Shown: piece after piece, positions 1 to 9,073 of the stretch | Layout of the letters: every line of letters starts with the position of its first letter | Position numbering within the stretch: the stretch's first letter is position 1 | NCBI RefSeq assembly: GCF_003097355.1 | Contig: NZ_PYUI01000003.1 | Span: 248,001 to 312,000, forward strand | DNA from: Arthrobacter sp. H-02-3 | GTDB lineage: Bacteria; Actinomycetota; Actinomycetes; Actinomycetales; Micrococcaceae | DNA length: 64,000 nucleotides | Direction of reading: 5' to 3' | Made by a program: the position numbers and the translations under genes | Notes under the pieces: model-generated | The model's input: only the letters and a program-made list of their open reading frames with translations | What the model was told of the DNA's origin: nothing | The model's database searches: none

Positions 1-635
1 TCTGTGAGGGGATTTTCGGTCATGGGCTTGCCGTTGACGCCGTTGTAGGCCGCCATGATCATCCACGGCCGGGCCTGTTTGACCACCCGTTCAAACGGTG
101 CGAGGTACACCTCATGCAGGGTCCGTTCGTCGATCAGGTTGTTGACGGTCATCCGTTCGGTCTCCGCCTCGTTGGCGACGAAGTGCTTGGGGCAGGCACC
201 AATGCCCTGGCCCTGGATTCCGTCGACATACGCGGCTGCCAGTTCACCGGTGAGGAGCGGGTCCTCGGACAGGCATTCGAAGTTACGGCCGGCCAAAGGG
301 GATCGGTGCAGGTTCATGGTGGGTCCGAGCACCACGTCCACCTCCTGCCGCCGTGCCTCGGCGGCCAGCAGCCTGCCCACCCGGGCCATCAGCCGCCGGT
401 CCCAGGAGGACGCCAGGCATGTGGCTGACGGCAGGTTCACCGAGCCGGCGGCCTCGCTGTCGCGGTGGCCCCGGACCCCCACGGGTCCGTCGGACACGGC
501 GATCTTCGGGAGGCCGAGGCGCGGCTCGGCCTGGGTGAACCACAGCCCGGAGCCGCTCAGAAGCCGGATCTTCTCAGCCACCGGAAGGGTGCGGATCGCG
601 TCGTCGACGTCGGCGTCAAAGCTCGTGGAGGTCAT
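1..635 (-). CDS. GH3 beta-glucosidase, N-terminal part (runs off window)
   Basis: Glycoside hydrolase family 3, expected to release terminal sugars from beta-glucosides or similar glycans. About 211 N-terminal codons are visible. They contain typical GH3 landmarks: GLPKIAVSDGPVGVRG, the LHRSPLAGRNFECLSEDP block and the substrate-binding KHFVANE motif. The nucleophile Asp would lie further on, beyond base 1. The start ATG is preceded by CAGGAGC at good spacing. It is the last visible gene of the minus-strand sugar operon, 94 bp after the GH78 gene, so it probably acts on oligosaccharides brought in or trimmed by its neighbours. No signal peptide is seen, which suggests a cytoplasmic enzyme. 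The exact sugar specificity cannot be read from this part. Confidence 0.9.
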   Translation of the reverse strand, partial: MTSTSFDADVDDAIRTLPVAEKIRLLSGSGLWFTQAEPRLGLPKIAVSDGPVGVRGHRDSEAAGSVNLPSATCLASSWDRRLMARVGRLLAAEARRQEVDVVLGPTMNLHRSPLAGRNFECLSEDPLLTGELAAAYVDGIQGQGIGACPKHFVANEAETERMTVNNLIDERTLHEVYLAPFERVVKQARPWMIMAAYNGVNGKPMTENPLT

Positions 636-729
636 TCTTTGGTGCTCCTGATCGTGGGGTGTCTTCAATTGCCAGCCTGTTTTCCCGCCGGCGGGGTGGA
701 TAGCGGACTTACGAAACGACGGCCGCTGC

Positions 730-3027
730 CTACACCGCGGCGGACGTCAGTCGGTGCGCGCCGGCACCCACGGTGCGGGAGTTCCGTCCCGGCAGCCGGA
801 TCTCCGCCTCCACTCCGTCAGGGATCATCGCGTCGAGTTCCAGCGCGCCGTCCGCCGACGTCCGCCACTCGACAGCGATGGTGCCGTGCGGGCTGCGGAG
901 GCTGGTCTTGGCCCAGTCGATGCCGCCTCCCGGCACGGGCGCGATCAGCACCTTGGAGTAGCCGGGGGCCAGGGGCCGGATACCGCCCACGTACTTGTGC
1001 AGCCAATCGGCGACGGCACCGAGCGCGTAGTGGTTGAAGCTCGTCATCTCGCCGGGGTTGATGGTGCCGTCCGGCAGCATGGAATCCCACCGCTCCCAGA
1101 CGGTGGTGGCTCCCATGGTCACCGGGTACAGCCACGACGGGCACTCCCGTTCCAGCAGGAGCCCGTAGGCCTCCTCGATGTGTCCGGTATCGGCCAGGGC
1201 GCCGGTGATAAACGGGGTTCCAGCGAAGCCCGTGGAGACGCGGTACTGGTTGTTCCGCACCAGTTCGGCGAGGCGGGTGCCGGCAAAGTCCCGCTGCTGG
1301 CTGGTCTGCAGGACGTCGAAGGCGATGGCCAGGGCGTAGGCGGTGGTGCAGTCGCTACGGATGGTGCCGTCGGCGGCAACGTAGTGGGTGTTGAAGGCCG
1401 CTTTGACCCGTTCGGCGAGGCGGCCGAACGCGGCGGCGTCGGCGTCGTGCCCCAAGAGCGCAGCCGTAGCCGCAGTGATGGACGCCGTGCGGTAGAGGCA
1501 TGCGGTGGCGACGACGCCGGTGTCCGCCTTCGCGGCCCACGGCTGGTCCGGCGCGGCGTCCGGGTCCAGCCAGTCGCCGAACTGGAAGCCTTCATCCCAG
1601 AGTCCGGCGGGCGATAGCAGGCCTTCCACCCGGCGTGTGTGAGAAGCCATCGAGCCATACTGGTCCTTGAGCACGGTGTCATCGCCATAGGCCTCCCACA
1701 GCGCCCAGGGCACCCACACGGACGCATCGCTCCAGATGGCCGAGGATTCCGGTGCCGGGAATTCCGGCGGCTGGGGGCAGTACTTCAGCGCGTCCGGCAC
1801 TGTAATGGGAACGAGCCCGCCGGCGGCCTTTTGTTCTGCGGCCAGGTCCAGCAGCCAGTCCTGCAGGAATCCCTTGACGTCGTAGAGGAAGGCGGCCGTC
1901 GGGGCGAATACGGCGATATCTCCGGTCCAGCCGAGCCGTTCGTCGCGCTGCGGGCAGTCGGTGGGGAGGTCCAGGAAGTTTCCCTTCAGGCCCCAGACGA
2001 TGTTGTGGTGCAGCTGGTTCACCAGCGGGTTGGAGCACTCGAAACGGCCGGTGCGTTCAAGCGCGGAGTGCACCGCCACGGCCTCAAGGGACGCCGCGGT
2101 CAGCTCGCCGGGCCAGCCGGTGACCTCCGCGTAGCGGAACCCGTGGAAGGTCCTGCTCGGTTCGAAGAAGTCCTGGCCGCCGGAGAGGATGAAGGTGTCG
2201 GTGGCCGCGGCCGAGCGCAACGGCCGGGTCCCCAGTTCGCCGTCTTCCAGTACTTCGGCGTGCCGCACTGTGATGGTGGCGCCGGCCTCGCCCTGGACGG
2301 TGAAGCGCAGCCAGCCCACCAGGTTCTGGCCAAAGTCCACCAGTGTCTTGCCGCCCGGTGAGGTGAAGATCTCCACCGGTTTAAGGACCTCGTTGCGCAC
2401 CACCGGCGGCCCGACGGGGTCTGCCAGGCGGTCGGCGTCGAACTCCAGCTCGTGGACCCCAACCCAGGTGCCTGCCCACGCGCCGGCCGGCGCAGCGGCG
2501 CCGGTGTCGAACCCCGGCCGGGCCCAGCCCTCCGGTTCCTGCCGAGCGTCAATCGCCTGTCCGTCGTAGAGGTCGTTGGCCGTGGTCCCGGACGGCCCCG
2601 CCTGCCAGGACGGGTCCGAGGCAATCGTCTGGACGTGGCCATCGGCGAATTCGATGTCCAACTGACCGAAGAACCCCAGCTCATCGCCGTACAGACCCGA
2701 TTTGCCGTGCCAGGCCAGGCGGCCGCGGTACCAGCCATTGCCAAGCGCAACGCCGATCACCGTGTCGGGTTCCACGAGCGCGGTGACGTCGTAGCTGCGG
2801 TAGCGCAGGCGCCATTCATAGGAGCTCCAGCCGGGGCTGAGAACGTCATCGCCGACCGGGACGCCATTGATCTGTGCCTCGTAGATTCCGAAGGCGGTGG
2901 CCCGCAGCTGCGCGGTCACCACGGGGCCGTGGCCCTCGTCGAGCCGGAATTCCTTGCGCAGGAGGGGTGCGCCGTCGAAGTCTTGATCGGCGGCGATCAT
3001 CGTGGCGGACCAGGGTGCCGGGGTCAT
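730..3027 (-). CDS. GH78 alpha-L-rhamnosidase
   Basis: Predicted to hydrolyse terminal alpha-L-rhamnose from rhamnosides or pectin side chains. The 765-residue protein has the family layout: N-terminal beta-sandwich (about 25-170), a concanavalin-like domain (about 185-290), the (alpha/alpha)6 barrel (about 300-665) and a C-terminal beta-sandwich. The GH78 hallmark DCPQRDERLGWTGD is at about 357-370, and a conserved Glu is at about 660 in NPGEMTSFNHYALG. The start follows a GGAAG site; the reading frame stays open upstream but has no better ribosome site there. No signal peptide is seen, so it is probably intracellular and works on imported oligosaccharides. It lies 85 bp after the transporter ATPase gene, in the same transcription unit. 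Confidence 0.93.
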   Translation of the reverse strand: MTPAPWSATMIAADQDFDGAPLLRKEFRLDEGHGPVVTAQLRATAFGIYEAQINGVPVGDDVLSPGWSSYEWRLRYRSYDVTALVEPDTVIGVALGNGWYRGRLAWHGKSGLYGDELGFFGQLDIEFADGHVQTIASDPSWQAGPSGTTANDLYDGQAIDARQEPEGWARPGFDTGAAAPAGAWAGTWVGVHELEFDADRLADPVGPPVVRNEVLKPVEIFTSPGGKTLVDFGQNLVGWLRFTVQGEAGATITVRHAEVLEDGELGTRPLRSAAATDTFILSGGQDFFEPSRTFHGFRYAEVTGWPGELTAASLEAVAVHSALERTGRFECSNPLVNQLHHNIVWGLKGNFLDLPTDCPQRDERLGWTGDIAVFAPTAAFLYDVKGFLQDWLLDLAAEQKAAGGLVPITVPDALKYCPQPPEFPAPESSAIWSDASVWVPWALWEAYGDDTVLKDQYGSMASHTRRVEGLLSPAGLWDEGFQFGDWLDPDAAPDQPWAAKADTGVVATACLYRTASITAATAALLGHDADAAAFGRLAERVKAAFNTHYVAADGTIRSDCTTAYALAIAFDVLQTSQQRDFAGTRLAELVRNNQYRVSTGFAGTPFITGALADTGHIEEAYGLLLERECPSWLYPVTMGATTVWERWDSMLPDGTINPGEMTSFNHYALGAVADWLHKYVGGIRPLAPGYSKVLIAPVPGGGIDWAKTSLRSPHGTIAVEWRTSADGALELDAMIPDGVEAEIRLPGRNSRTVGAGAHRLTSAAV

Positions 3028-3112
3028 GTGGTTTCTTCCGTTCTTGTGCTGGTTTTCGTGGGAGGGGCTGAGGGGTGACGCGGGTGGCGCGGCCTCAGGA
3101 TTCGCGGGCGGC

Positions 3113-4120
3113 TCAGGCGTAGTGGCAGGCGACGGCGGACGCGCCCACCGTCCGCAGGACGGGGCGTTCGGTGCGGCACAGGTCCGTTGCCAGCGGGCAC
3201 CGCTGGCTGAAGGGGCAGCCGCCGGGCGCGGCGGCCGCGGCTGCCGCGGTCCGGACACCGAGCGCTTCCCGTTTTTGCCGTCGTTCGGCCTGTTCTGCCG
3301 GGCGGGGCACGGGCGAGGCCGCCACCAGCGCCTGGGTGAAGGGGTGGTGGGGGGACTCCGTGACGGCGGCAGCGGGCCCGCTTTCCATGACCTGGCCGCG
3401 GTAGAGAACCACGACGCGCTGGGCGAGGAACTGGACCACGGAGATATCGTGCGCGATGAAGAGGTAGCTCAGTCCCCGTTCGTCCCGGAGGTCGGCAAGA
3501 AGGTTCAGCACTTGGGCCTGGGTCGAGAGGTCTAGCGCGCTGACCGCTTCGTCGCACACTACGAGCCTCGGTTCGCAGATCAGTGCCCGGGCGACGGCGA
3601 TCCGCTGCCGCTGGCCGCCGGAAAACTGACCGGGATAGCGGTCCACGGCCTCGCGGGGAAGTCCCACCCGCACCAGCATGTCCTCGGCGCGCTGCCGTGC
3701 TTCCCCGGCGGCCACGCCACGGATCCGCAGCGGCTCGGCAAGCGACGCGCCGATGGTCTGCCGGGGGTTGAGCGAGGAGTTCGGGTCCTGGAACACGGCC
3801 CTCAGCTCCCCGCCAAGTTCGCGGCGCCGTGCCGCGCTGGCATGGGTGACGTCTGTTCCGTTGTACCGGATCGAACCCCCGCTGCACTTCTCCAGCCCCA
3901 GAATGGCCTTGCCGATCGTGGACTTGCCGGAGCCTGACTCCCCCACCAGGCCCACGGTTTCCCCGGGCCGGATGCTGAAGCTCACGCCGTCCACCGCCGC
4001 CGGCGCGGCGGCCGCCTTCCGGCCCCGGCCGTAACGGACCACCAGGTCCGCCACGTCCAGGAGCGGCTGACCGGGAGCCGGTACCGTTTCGTCCTGCCGT
4101 GCTGCCGTTTCGACGCTCAT
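3113..4120 (-). CDS. ABC transporter ATP-binding protein (DppF/OppF type)
   Basis: Second ATPase of an oligopeptide-type ABC importer. The 335-residue protein has Walker [10 protein letters not shown] (about 58-66), signature FSGGQRQR (about 163), Walker [13 protein letters not shown] (about 185-196) and the switch His in HDISVV (about 222). The C-terminal oligopeptide/dipeptide extension with [14 protein letters not shown] matches the Cys-rich end common in this family. Its ATG overlaps the stop of the upstream permease-ATPase fusion by 4 bp (ATGA), so translation is probably coupled. Because the operon ends in glycosidases and is divergent from another, the importer probably takes up an oligosaccharide rather than a peptide; that is inferred from context only. 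Confidence 0.93.
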   Translation of the reverse strand: MSVETAARQDETVPAPGQPLLDVADLVVRYGRGRKAAAAPAAVDGVSFSIRPGETVGLVGESGSGKSTIGKAILGLEKCSGGSIRYNGTDVTHASAARRRELGGELRAVFQDPNSSLNPRQTIGASLAEPLRIRGVAAGEARQRAEDMLVRVGLPREAVDRYPGQFSGGQRQRIAVARALICEPRLVVCDEAVSALDLSTQAQVLNLLADLRDERGLSYLFIAHDISVVQFLAQRVVVLYRGQVMESGPAAAVTESPHHPFTQALVAASPVPRPAEQAERRQKREALGVRTAAAAAAAPGGCPFSQRCPLATDLCRTERPVLRTVGASAVACHYA

Positions 4121-6258
4121 GCCTTATCCCTCTCAACATTGTCCCTCGAACGCATGTCCCCCGAAGGAATGTCCCCCGACGGAATGTCCCCCGAACGAAC
4201 GTCCAGTACGCGGTGGCCCGGTACATCGGTGGCCACCCATTCCAGGCCCTCGACGGCCAGTTCATCGGCCTTGACGCAGCGCACCACGCCGTCGTCGGAG
4301 CCGGAAGGCACCAGCGGAACCGGCGCCACGCAGGCTGATCCGGCAAACTGGCACCGCGCCATGAACCGGCAGCCGCCCGGCCAGTCCTTGGGCTGCGGGA
4401 CCTGGCCGTTGATGGTGGCGAGGCGTTCGGGCATGTCCGCGGCGGTGTTGGCGTGCGGGTCGGCGGCCAGCAGCGCCAGGGTGTATGGGTGGCGCGGGTT
4501 GTCGAGGATGTTGGCGGTCCGGCCGCTTTCCACCACCTGGCCTGCGTACATGACCGCAACGGTGTCGCAGATGTCCGCGACCACGCCGAGGTCGTGGGTC
4601 ACCATCACCACGGACAGGCCGGTGTCTTTCACCAGGGTCCGCAGCAGCGAGAGGATCTCCGCCTGTACCGTCACGTCAAGGGCGGTGGTGGGTTCGTCCG
4701 CCACAAGCAGCCTGGGCCGTCCGGACAGGGCCAGGGCAATGGCCACGCGCTGTGCCATGCCCCCGGAGATCTGGTGCGGGTAGGTCCTGAGGATGCGTGC
4801 GGCGTCCACGATGCCCACCTTTTCGAGCAGGCCCAGGGCTTCGGCCCGGGCTTCGGCTTTCCCGATGCCGCGCAGGCGCCGGACGGTGGAGACGAGCTGG
4901 TAGCCCACTGTGAACATGGGGTCCAGTGCCCGCATGGGTTCCTGGGAGATCAGCGCGATGTCCCGCCCCCGGACACCCTCCATCACGCCTTCCGGGGCGC
5001 CGGCAAGGTTCCGGCCGTCCCACAGGATCTGGCCGCCGGTGACGGCTACGCCGGAGGGCAACAGGCCGAGCAGGGACAACGCCGTCATCGTCTTGCCGCA
5101 GCCCGATTCGCCCACGAGTCCCAGCACGGTCCCCTGCCCGACGTCGAAGGAGACGTCCGTGACCAGCGGGGTGCCGCCGTCGACCCCTACCGAGAGTCCG
5201 CGGACGCTCAGGCGGCCTGAAGGAGACGGAACAGCCGGGGCTTCCGGTGAAGCGACGGCGGACGCAGCGGCCCGGCGTCGGCGCTCCGCGGCGGACGGCA
5301 GGTGCGAGGCGGATGCATTCGGCGATTTGCCCAGGGCGTTGCCGATCGCGTTGGCCGCGAGGACCGTCAGGGCCAGGACCGCGCCGGTGGGGACCATGAG
5401 CCACGGGGCGTCGTAGACGTGCTGGGATGCGCCCTGAATCATGCCGCCCCAGCTGGGCTGCGGGATGGGCGGACCAAACCCGATGAAGGCCAGGCCGGCC
5501 TGGATGAGCATGCCCACCGCGAAGATGAGGGCGGACTGGACCACGATCGTGTTGCTCAGGCCCGGCAGCACGTGGCGCATACTGATGCCGAGGGCGCTGA
5601 CACCGTCCACTTTGGCGGCGTCGACATAGAGCTGGGACTGCAGGGCGGTGGCCTGTCCCAGCATCACGCGGTAGATGCCTGCCGAGATGAGGACGCCCAG
5701 GATCGCCATGATGACGGGAATGTTCGTACCCACAGCTCCGATGACCGCAAGGATGATGACCGTTCCGGGCAGGGACATCATGATTTCGGTGGCACGGCTG
5801 ATCACTCCTTCCGTCCGCACTCCCGCGGCGGCCACCATCGCCAGGATGGTCCCGAGCCCGACACCGACAATCACCGTGATGAGCGATGTCCCCAGGGTGC
5901 CGGCGGCCGCGGCGCAAATGCGGCTGAGCAGGTCCCGTCCGAGTTCGTCGGTGCCCAGCCAGTGGGCGGCCGTGGGACCGGACAGGACGGCGGTGAAATC
6001 CTGGTCTTCAGTCTTGTACGGCAGCCACCACGGGGCGGTGAGGGAGGCAACCACGAGGGCGACCAGCCAGGTGATGCCTGCCACGGCACCGGGCGAGGCA
6101 ACCAACCGGCGGGCGGACAAGCGGCGTGAAAACAGGCCGGCGAACGCGGTCCTGGGACGGCGCCCCGGCCGAGCTCCGGCGGTGGTGTCGGTGACTGCGT
6201 TTGTAGCTGTATCTTCCGCGTCTGCGGCGACGGGAGCGGGGGCAACGGAAGGGATCAT
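4117..6258 (-). CDS. ABC transporter permease fused to ATP-binding domain (DppC-DppD fusion)
   Basis: One 713-residue chain carries two usually separate importer parts. Residues about 40-300 form a DppC/OppC-type permease with the EAA-like stretch near LYVDAAKVDGVSALGISMRHVLPG. Residues about 345-680 form the first ATPase: Walker A GESGCGKTM (about 382), signature SGGMAQR (about 494), Walker B LLVADEPTTALD (about 516-527), and a Cys-containing C-terminal extension. The join falls near residues 310-345, an Ala/Ser/Pro-rich linker. The start ATG overlaps the upstream permease stop by 4 bp. This domain fusion is known from other actinobacterial peptide-type importers. The extreme C-terminus is a repeat-encoded tail (RSGD/PSGDI units) that is not part of the family fold. 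Confidence 0.92.
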   Translation of the reverse strand: MIPSVAPAPVAADAEDTATNAVTDTTAGARPGRRPRTAFAGLFSRRLSARRLVASPGAVAGITWLVALVVASLTAPWWLPYKTEDQDFTAVLSGPTAAHWLGTDELGRDLLSRICAAAAGTLGTSLITVIVGVGLGTILAMVAAAGVRTEGVISRATEIMMSLPGTVIILAVIGAVGTNIPVIMAILGVLISAGIYRVMLGQATALQSQLYVDAAKVDGVSALGISMRHVLPGLSNTIVVQSALIFAVGMLIQAGLAFIGFGPPIPQPSWGGMIQGASQHVYDAPWLMVPTGAVLALTVLAANAIGNALGKSPNASASHLPSAAERRRRAAASAVASPEAPAVPSPSGRLSVRGLSVGVDGGTPLVTDVSFDVGQGTVLGLVGESGCGKTMTALSLLGLLPSGVAVTGGQILWDGRNLAGAPEGVMEGVRGRDIALISQEPMRALDPMFTVGYQLVSTVRRLRGIGKAEARAEALGLLEKVGIVDAARILRTYPHQISGGMAQRVAIALALSGRPRLLVADEPTTALDVTVQAEILSLLRTLVKDTGLSVVMVTHDLGVVADICDTVAVMYAGQVVESGRTANILDNPRHPYTLALLAADPHANTAADMPERLATINGQVPQPKDWPGGCRFMARCQFAGSACVAPVPLVPSGSDDGVVRCVKADELAVEGLEWVATDVPGHRVLDVRSGDIPSGDIPSGDMRSRDNVERDKA
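4139..4198 (-). repeat. 15-bp tandem repeat at the 3' end of the fusion gene
   Basis: Four in-frame 15-bp units of the type ATGTCCCCCGAAGGA (plus strand) lie back to back; the last three differ at only one or two bases, the first is more diverged. They encode the pentapeptide series ending in SGDIP/SGDMR near the C-terminus. The number of units could vary between strains by slippage. Confidence 0.85.
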
Positions 6259-7196
6259 GAGGCACGCAACTTCGGATCGAGAAACTTGGTGGCGAGTTCC
6301 AGCACCAGGTTCACGGCCACCACCACAACGGTGGCGACCACCACCACACCCTGAACTGACGGGGCATCGTGGTTGCTGACGGAGGTCTGGACTGCCTGGC
6401 CGAGGCCCGGCATGGCGAACAACTGCTCGGCGATCACGGAACCGCCGAACAGTCCGATGAACTGCAGGGCGATACCGGCCACAATCGGCAGGCTGGCGTA
6501 GCGCAGGGCGTGGACGTACAGGATTTTCCACGTGGGAGTGGCCGTTGCCCGGAGGGTCCGGATGTGTTCCTGCTGCAGGGCCTCCAGCATGGATGCCCTG
6601 GTCTGGCGGGCGATGAAGGCCGCACCGCCCACGGCGAGCGTGATCACCGGCAGGGCCAGGGACAGGGCCCAGTCCTGGGGTGAAATCTCGAAGGGGACGT
6701 AACCGGTGGCCGGAAAGACCGAGGACTGAACGGCGAAGAGGTACACAAAGATGATGCCGATCCAGAAGGCTGGCAGCGCCACGGCCAGGCCGCAGACGGC
6801 GCCGACGATCCGGTCGACCATCCCGCCGCGCACGGCGGCCGTCACGCCGAGGGCGATTCCGAGCACAGCGCTCAGGAGCGTGGCTCCGGCGGCCAGGACC
6901 GCCGTCACCGGCAGCCTGTTAGCGAGGTCGGCGCTCACTGACCGGCCGTCGATCAGGGACACTCCGAAGTCTCCCTGGGCTGCGCTGCCGAGCCACCGAA
7001 AGAACTGGGCCGGAAGCGGATCGGACCAGCCGAGCTTCTCGTTGACCCGATTAATGGCCTCCTGGGACGCGCCGGCGCCGAGGGACACGGCTCCCGGGCT
7101 GCCCGGCATTGCATGCACCAGCAGGAACGCCAGGACCGCAACCAGCAGCACGGTGGCCAGCGCCATCAGCAGGCGCTTTGCGACGTAAATCGCCAT
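6255..7196 (-). CDS. ABC transporter permease (DppB/OppB type)
   Basis: Inner-membrane permease of the peptide-type importer, 313 residues. It opens with the family-typical MAIYVAKRLLMALATVLLV first transmembrane helix and has about six helices. The EAA loop is around residues 205-235 (RTLRATATPTWKILYVHALRYASLP). Start chosen at the second ATG because GGAGG lies 5 bases before it; an ATG four codons upstream would bury that site. It overlaps the permease-ATPase fusion by 4 bp and follows the solute-binding protein gene across a strong hairpin. Confidence 0.93.
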   Translation of the reverse strand: MAIYVAKRLLMALATVLLVAVLAFLLVHAMPGSPGAVSLGAGASQEAINRVNEKLGWSDPLPAQFFRWLGSAAQGDFGVSLIDGRSVSADLANRLPVTAVLAAGATLLSAVLGIALGVTAAVRGGMVDRIVGAVCGLAVALPAFWIGIIFVYLFAVQSSVFPATGYVPFEISPQDWALSLALPVITLAVGGAAFIARQTRASMLEALQQEHIRTLRATATPTWKILYVHALRYASLPIVAGIALQFIGLFGGSVIAEQLFAMPGLGQAVQTSVSNHDAPSVQGVVVVATVVVVAVNLVLELATKFLDPKLRAS

Positions 7197-7219
7197 GATG
7201 ACCTCCATCGGTCGGGGCC

Positions 7220-7258
7220 GCCGGACGGCCTTCGCCTGCAAGGTGAAGGCCGTCCGGC
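7220..7258 (-). terminator. Intra-operon hairpin between binding-protein and permease genes
   Basis: A perfect 14-bp stem (GCCGGACGGCCTTC and its complement) closes an 11-base loop directly after the binding-protein stop. There is no U-run. Hairpins at this place in ABC operons usually lower downstream expression or protect the 3' end of the binding-protein mRNA. Confidence 0.75.
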
Positions 7259-7269
7259 AGGGTGGGTGA

Positions 7270-8823
7270 TCAGTTGGCCGGTGCGTAGGACGAGAGCAGC
7301 GGGTAGGCGTTCGTGCCGGCGAACTCGACCTGCTTGATCTTCTTGGTGTTGTAGCCCTGGTTGGTGAGGGCCTCATAGAGCGGGATCATCCAGCCGGATT
7401 CCACGAGCCGGGTGTTCAGCTTGGTCAGCGCAGCCTTTTGCGCGGCGTCGTCCTTCGCAGCGGCAGCCTCACCGGTGGCGGCGCTGAGCTGGTCGTCCGT
7501 GGCCTTCTGGACGTTGGTGAAACCGCTCAGGATCGCGCCGTACATCAGGCCCACCGGGTTGTCCCAGCTCAGCGGCGCGTAGCCCAGCGGAGTGGTGGCG
7601 ACGGCGGCAAACGCCTCGTCGGTGGACGTCGCCATCTTGACCTGCATGGTGATGCCGACGGCGGCAAGATCCTTCTGGACGGCCTGGAGGTCGGTCTGCG
7701 TGGTGGCGCTCGCAACGATGGTGAATTCGAAGCCGTTGGCGTAGCCCGCCTCGGCCAGCAGGCTCTTGGCTTTGGCGGGGTCGTACGCGAACTGCGTGTT
7801 CAGCGCCGCCGTGAAGCCGGCCGAATCCTTGGGCAGCGCGTTCCACGCCGCGATGTCGCCCTTGTGCAGGGCATCGACGAGGGCCTGCCGGTTGATGGCG
7901 TACTGGAATGCCTGGCGGACTTTTTCGCTCGCGAAGGCCAGCGACGTCTTGCCGGTCTTATCGAAGGAGATCATGGTGTTCACCGTGCCGCCGATCTGGG
8001 AGACACCCACGCCCTTGGACTTGGCGAAGTCAACTGTCGGCGAAGTCAGCTGGGCGACGTCCACCTGACCGGAAACGAGGGCATTGGCGCGGGCCTGCGG
8101 ATCCTGGATGACGCTGAAAACGATCTTGCTGTAGGGGTATTTCGCGGCGTCGGCGCTCTTGTCGTTCTTCTGCAGGACGTATTTGTTGCCCTTCACGGTG
8201 GAGGCGTCCAGGGTGTACGGGCCGGAGCCGTCCGGCTTGGCGGCGAGGCTTGCCGTGTCAGCGGCCCCGGACTTGCCGACGATCATGCCCAGGGTGGAGG
8301 CCAGGTTCTTCTCGAAGCCCGGCTGCGCCTTGGCAAATGTCAGGGACACCTGGGTGGGGCTGACGACGTCCACGGACGTGACTTCCTGGGCGCCGCCCTT
8401 GGCGATGGCCGAGTACGCCGAGAGCGCGGGATCCGTGCGGCGGTCGAAGTTGGCCTTCACCAGCGCGGCGTCCAGTGTGGACCCGTCCGTAAACGTCACG
8501 CCCTGCTTGAGCGTCAGGGTCAGTACGGTGTTGTCGGCGTTGTAGCTGAAGCCGGTTGCCAGCCCCGGACCAACAGAGCCGTCCGCCTGGAGGGTCATGA
8601 GGTTGTCGTAGAGGCCTTCAAAGAACTGCCGCTGGGCGTCGGAGACCCGCAACGGGTCGAAACCGAAGGACGCACTGTCACTCTCGACGCCGATCGTCAG
8701 GGTGCTCTTGTCCACGGCGGAGGCCGCCTGGCCGGAGCCGCCGCAGGCAGTCACGGAGCTGAGCAGCAGGACACCGGCCAGAACGGCCGCGCTCCGTCGG
8801 GCGGTGGGGTTCAGAAGTTTCAT
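7270..8823 (-). CDS. Extracellular solute-binding lipoprotein, family 5
   Basis: Binding protein of the peptide-type importer, 517 residues. It has a lipoprotein signal with positive n-region, hydrophobic core and lipobox VTAC (lipid-anchored Cys27), so it sits on the outer face of the membrane. The body shows SBP_bac_5 features such as TLTLKQGVTFTDGSTLDAALVKANFDR and QAFQYAINRQALVDAL. It is the first gene of the operon that continues into the permeases, ATPases, rhamnosidase and GH3 enzyme, and is divergent from the IclR gene. Ligand unknown; the neighbouring GH78, GH3 and GH43 genes suggest a rhamnose- or pentose-containing oligosaccharide. Confidence 0.93.
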   Translation of the reverse strand: MKLLNPTARRSAAVLAGVLLLSSVTACGGSGQAASAVDKSTLTIGVESDSASFGFDPLRVSDAQRQFFEGLYDNLMTLQADGSVGPGLATGFSYNADNTVLTLTLKQGVTFTDGSTLDAALVKANFDRRTDPALSAYSAIAKGGAQEVTSVDVVSPTQVSLTFAKAQPGFEKNLASTLGMIVGKSGAADTASLAAKPDGSGPYTLDASTVKGNKYVLQKNDKSADAAKYPYSKIVFSVIQDPQARANALVSGQVDVAQLTSPTVDFAKSKGVGVSQIGGTVNTMISFDKTGKTSLAFASEKVRQAFQYAINRQALVDALHKGDIAAWNALPKDSAGFTAALNTQFAYDPAKAKSLLAEAGYANGFEFTIVASATTQTDLQAVQKDLAAVGITMQVKMATSTDEAFAAVATTPLGYAPLSWDNPVGLMYGAILSGFTNVQKATDDQLSAATGEAAAAKDDAAQKAALTKLNTRLVESGWMIPLYEALTNQGYNTKKIKQVEFAGTNAYPLLSSYAPAN

Positions 8824-9000
8824 GTAGTGCGCCTTCGCATTCTCTCTAAAACAACGGGATAGTCGACATCTGGTGTGGGGGCCCGGCGTAGTGCGGACCC
8901 GCCCAACGTTGGCGGTCCGCCGGCTGTGCCTCCGGGCCGTTCCGTCAGATGTGCTCGGGTGGACCGGCTCCATCAAGAGTCGTCGGCAGAAGCAAGGCCG

Positions 9001-9026
9001 TCACATGTGAATTTCATTGGTTGAAA
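9001..9026. promoter_or_regulatory. Two dyads in the binding-protein/IclR intergenic region
   Basis: TCACATGTGA is a perfect 10-bp palindrome, and immediately after it lies TTTCA-TTGGT-TGAAA, an inverted repeat with the short 5-base spacer typical of IclR-family sites. The region between the divergent operon start (8823) and the IclR start (9074) is otherwise featureless. Binding by the adjacent regulator is inferred from position and symmetry. Confidence 0.55.
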
Positions 9027-9073
9027 CACTATTGTGGTGAGCGTCACTGGCGACGAAGAAGGAACGATGACGA

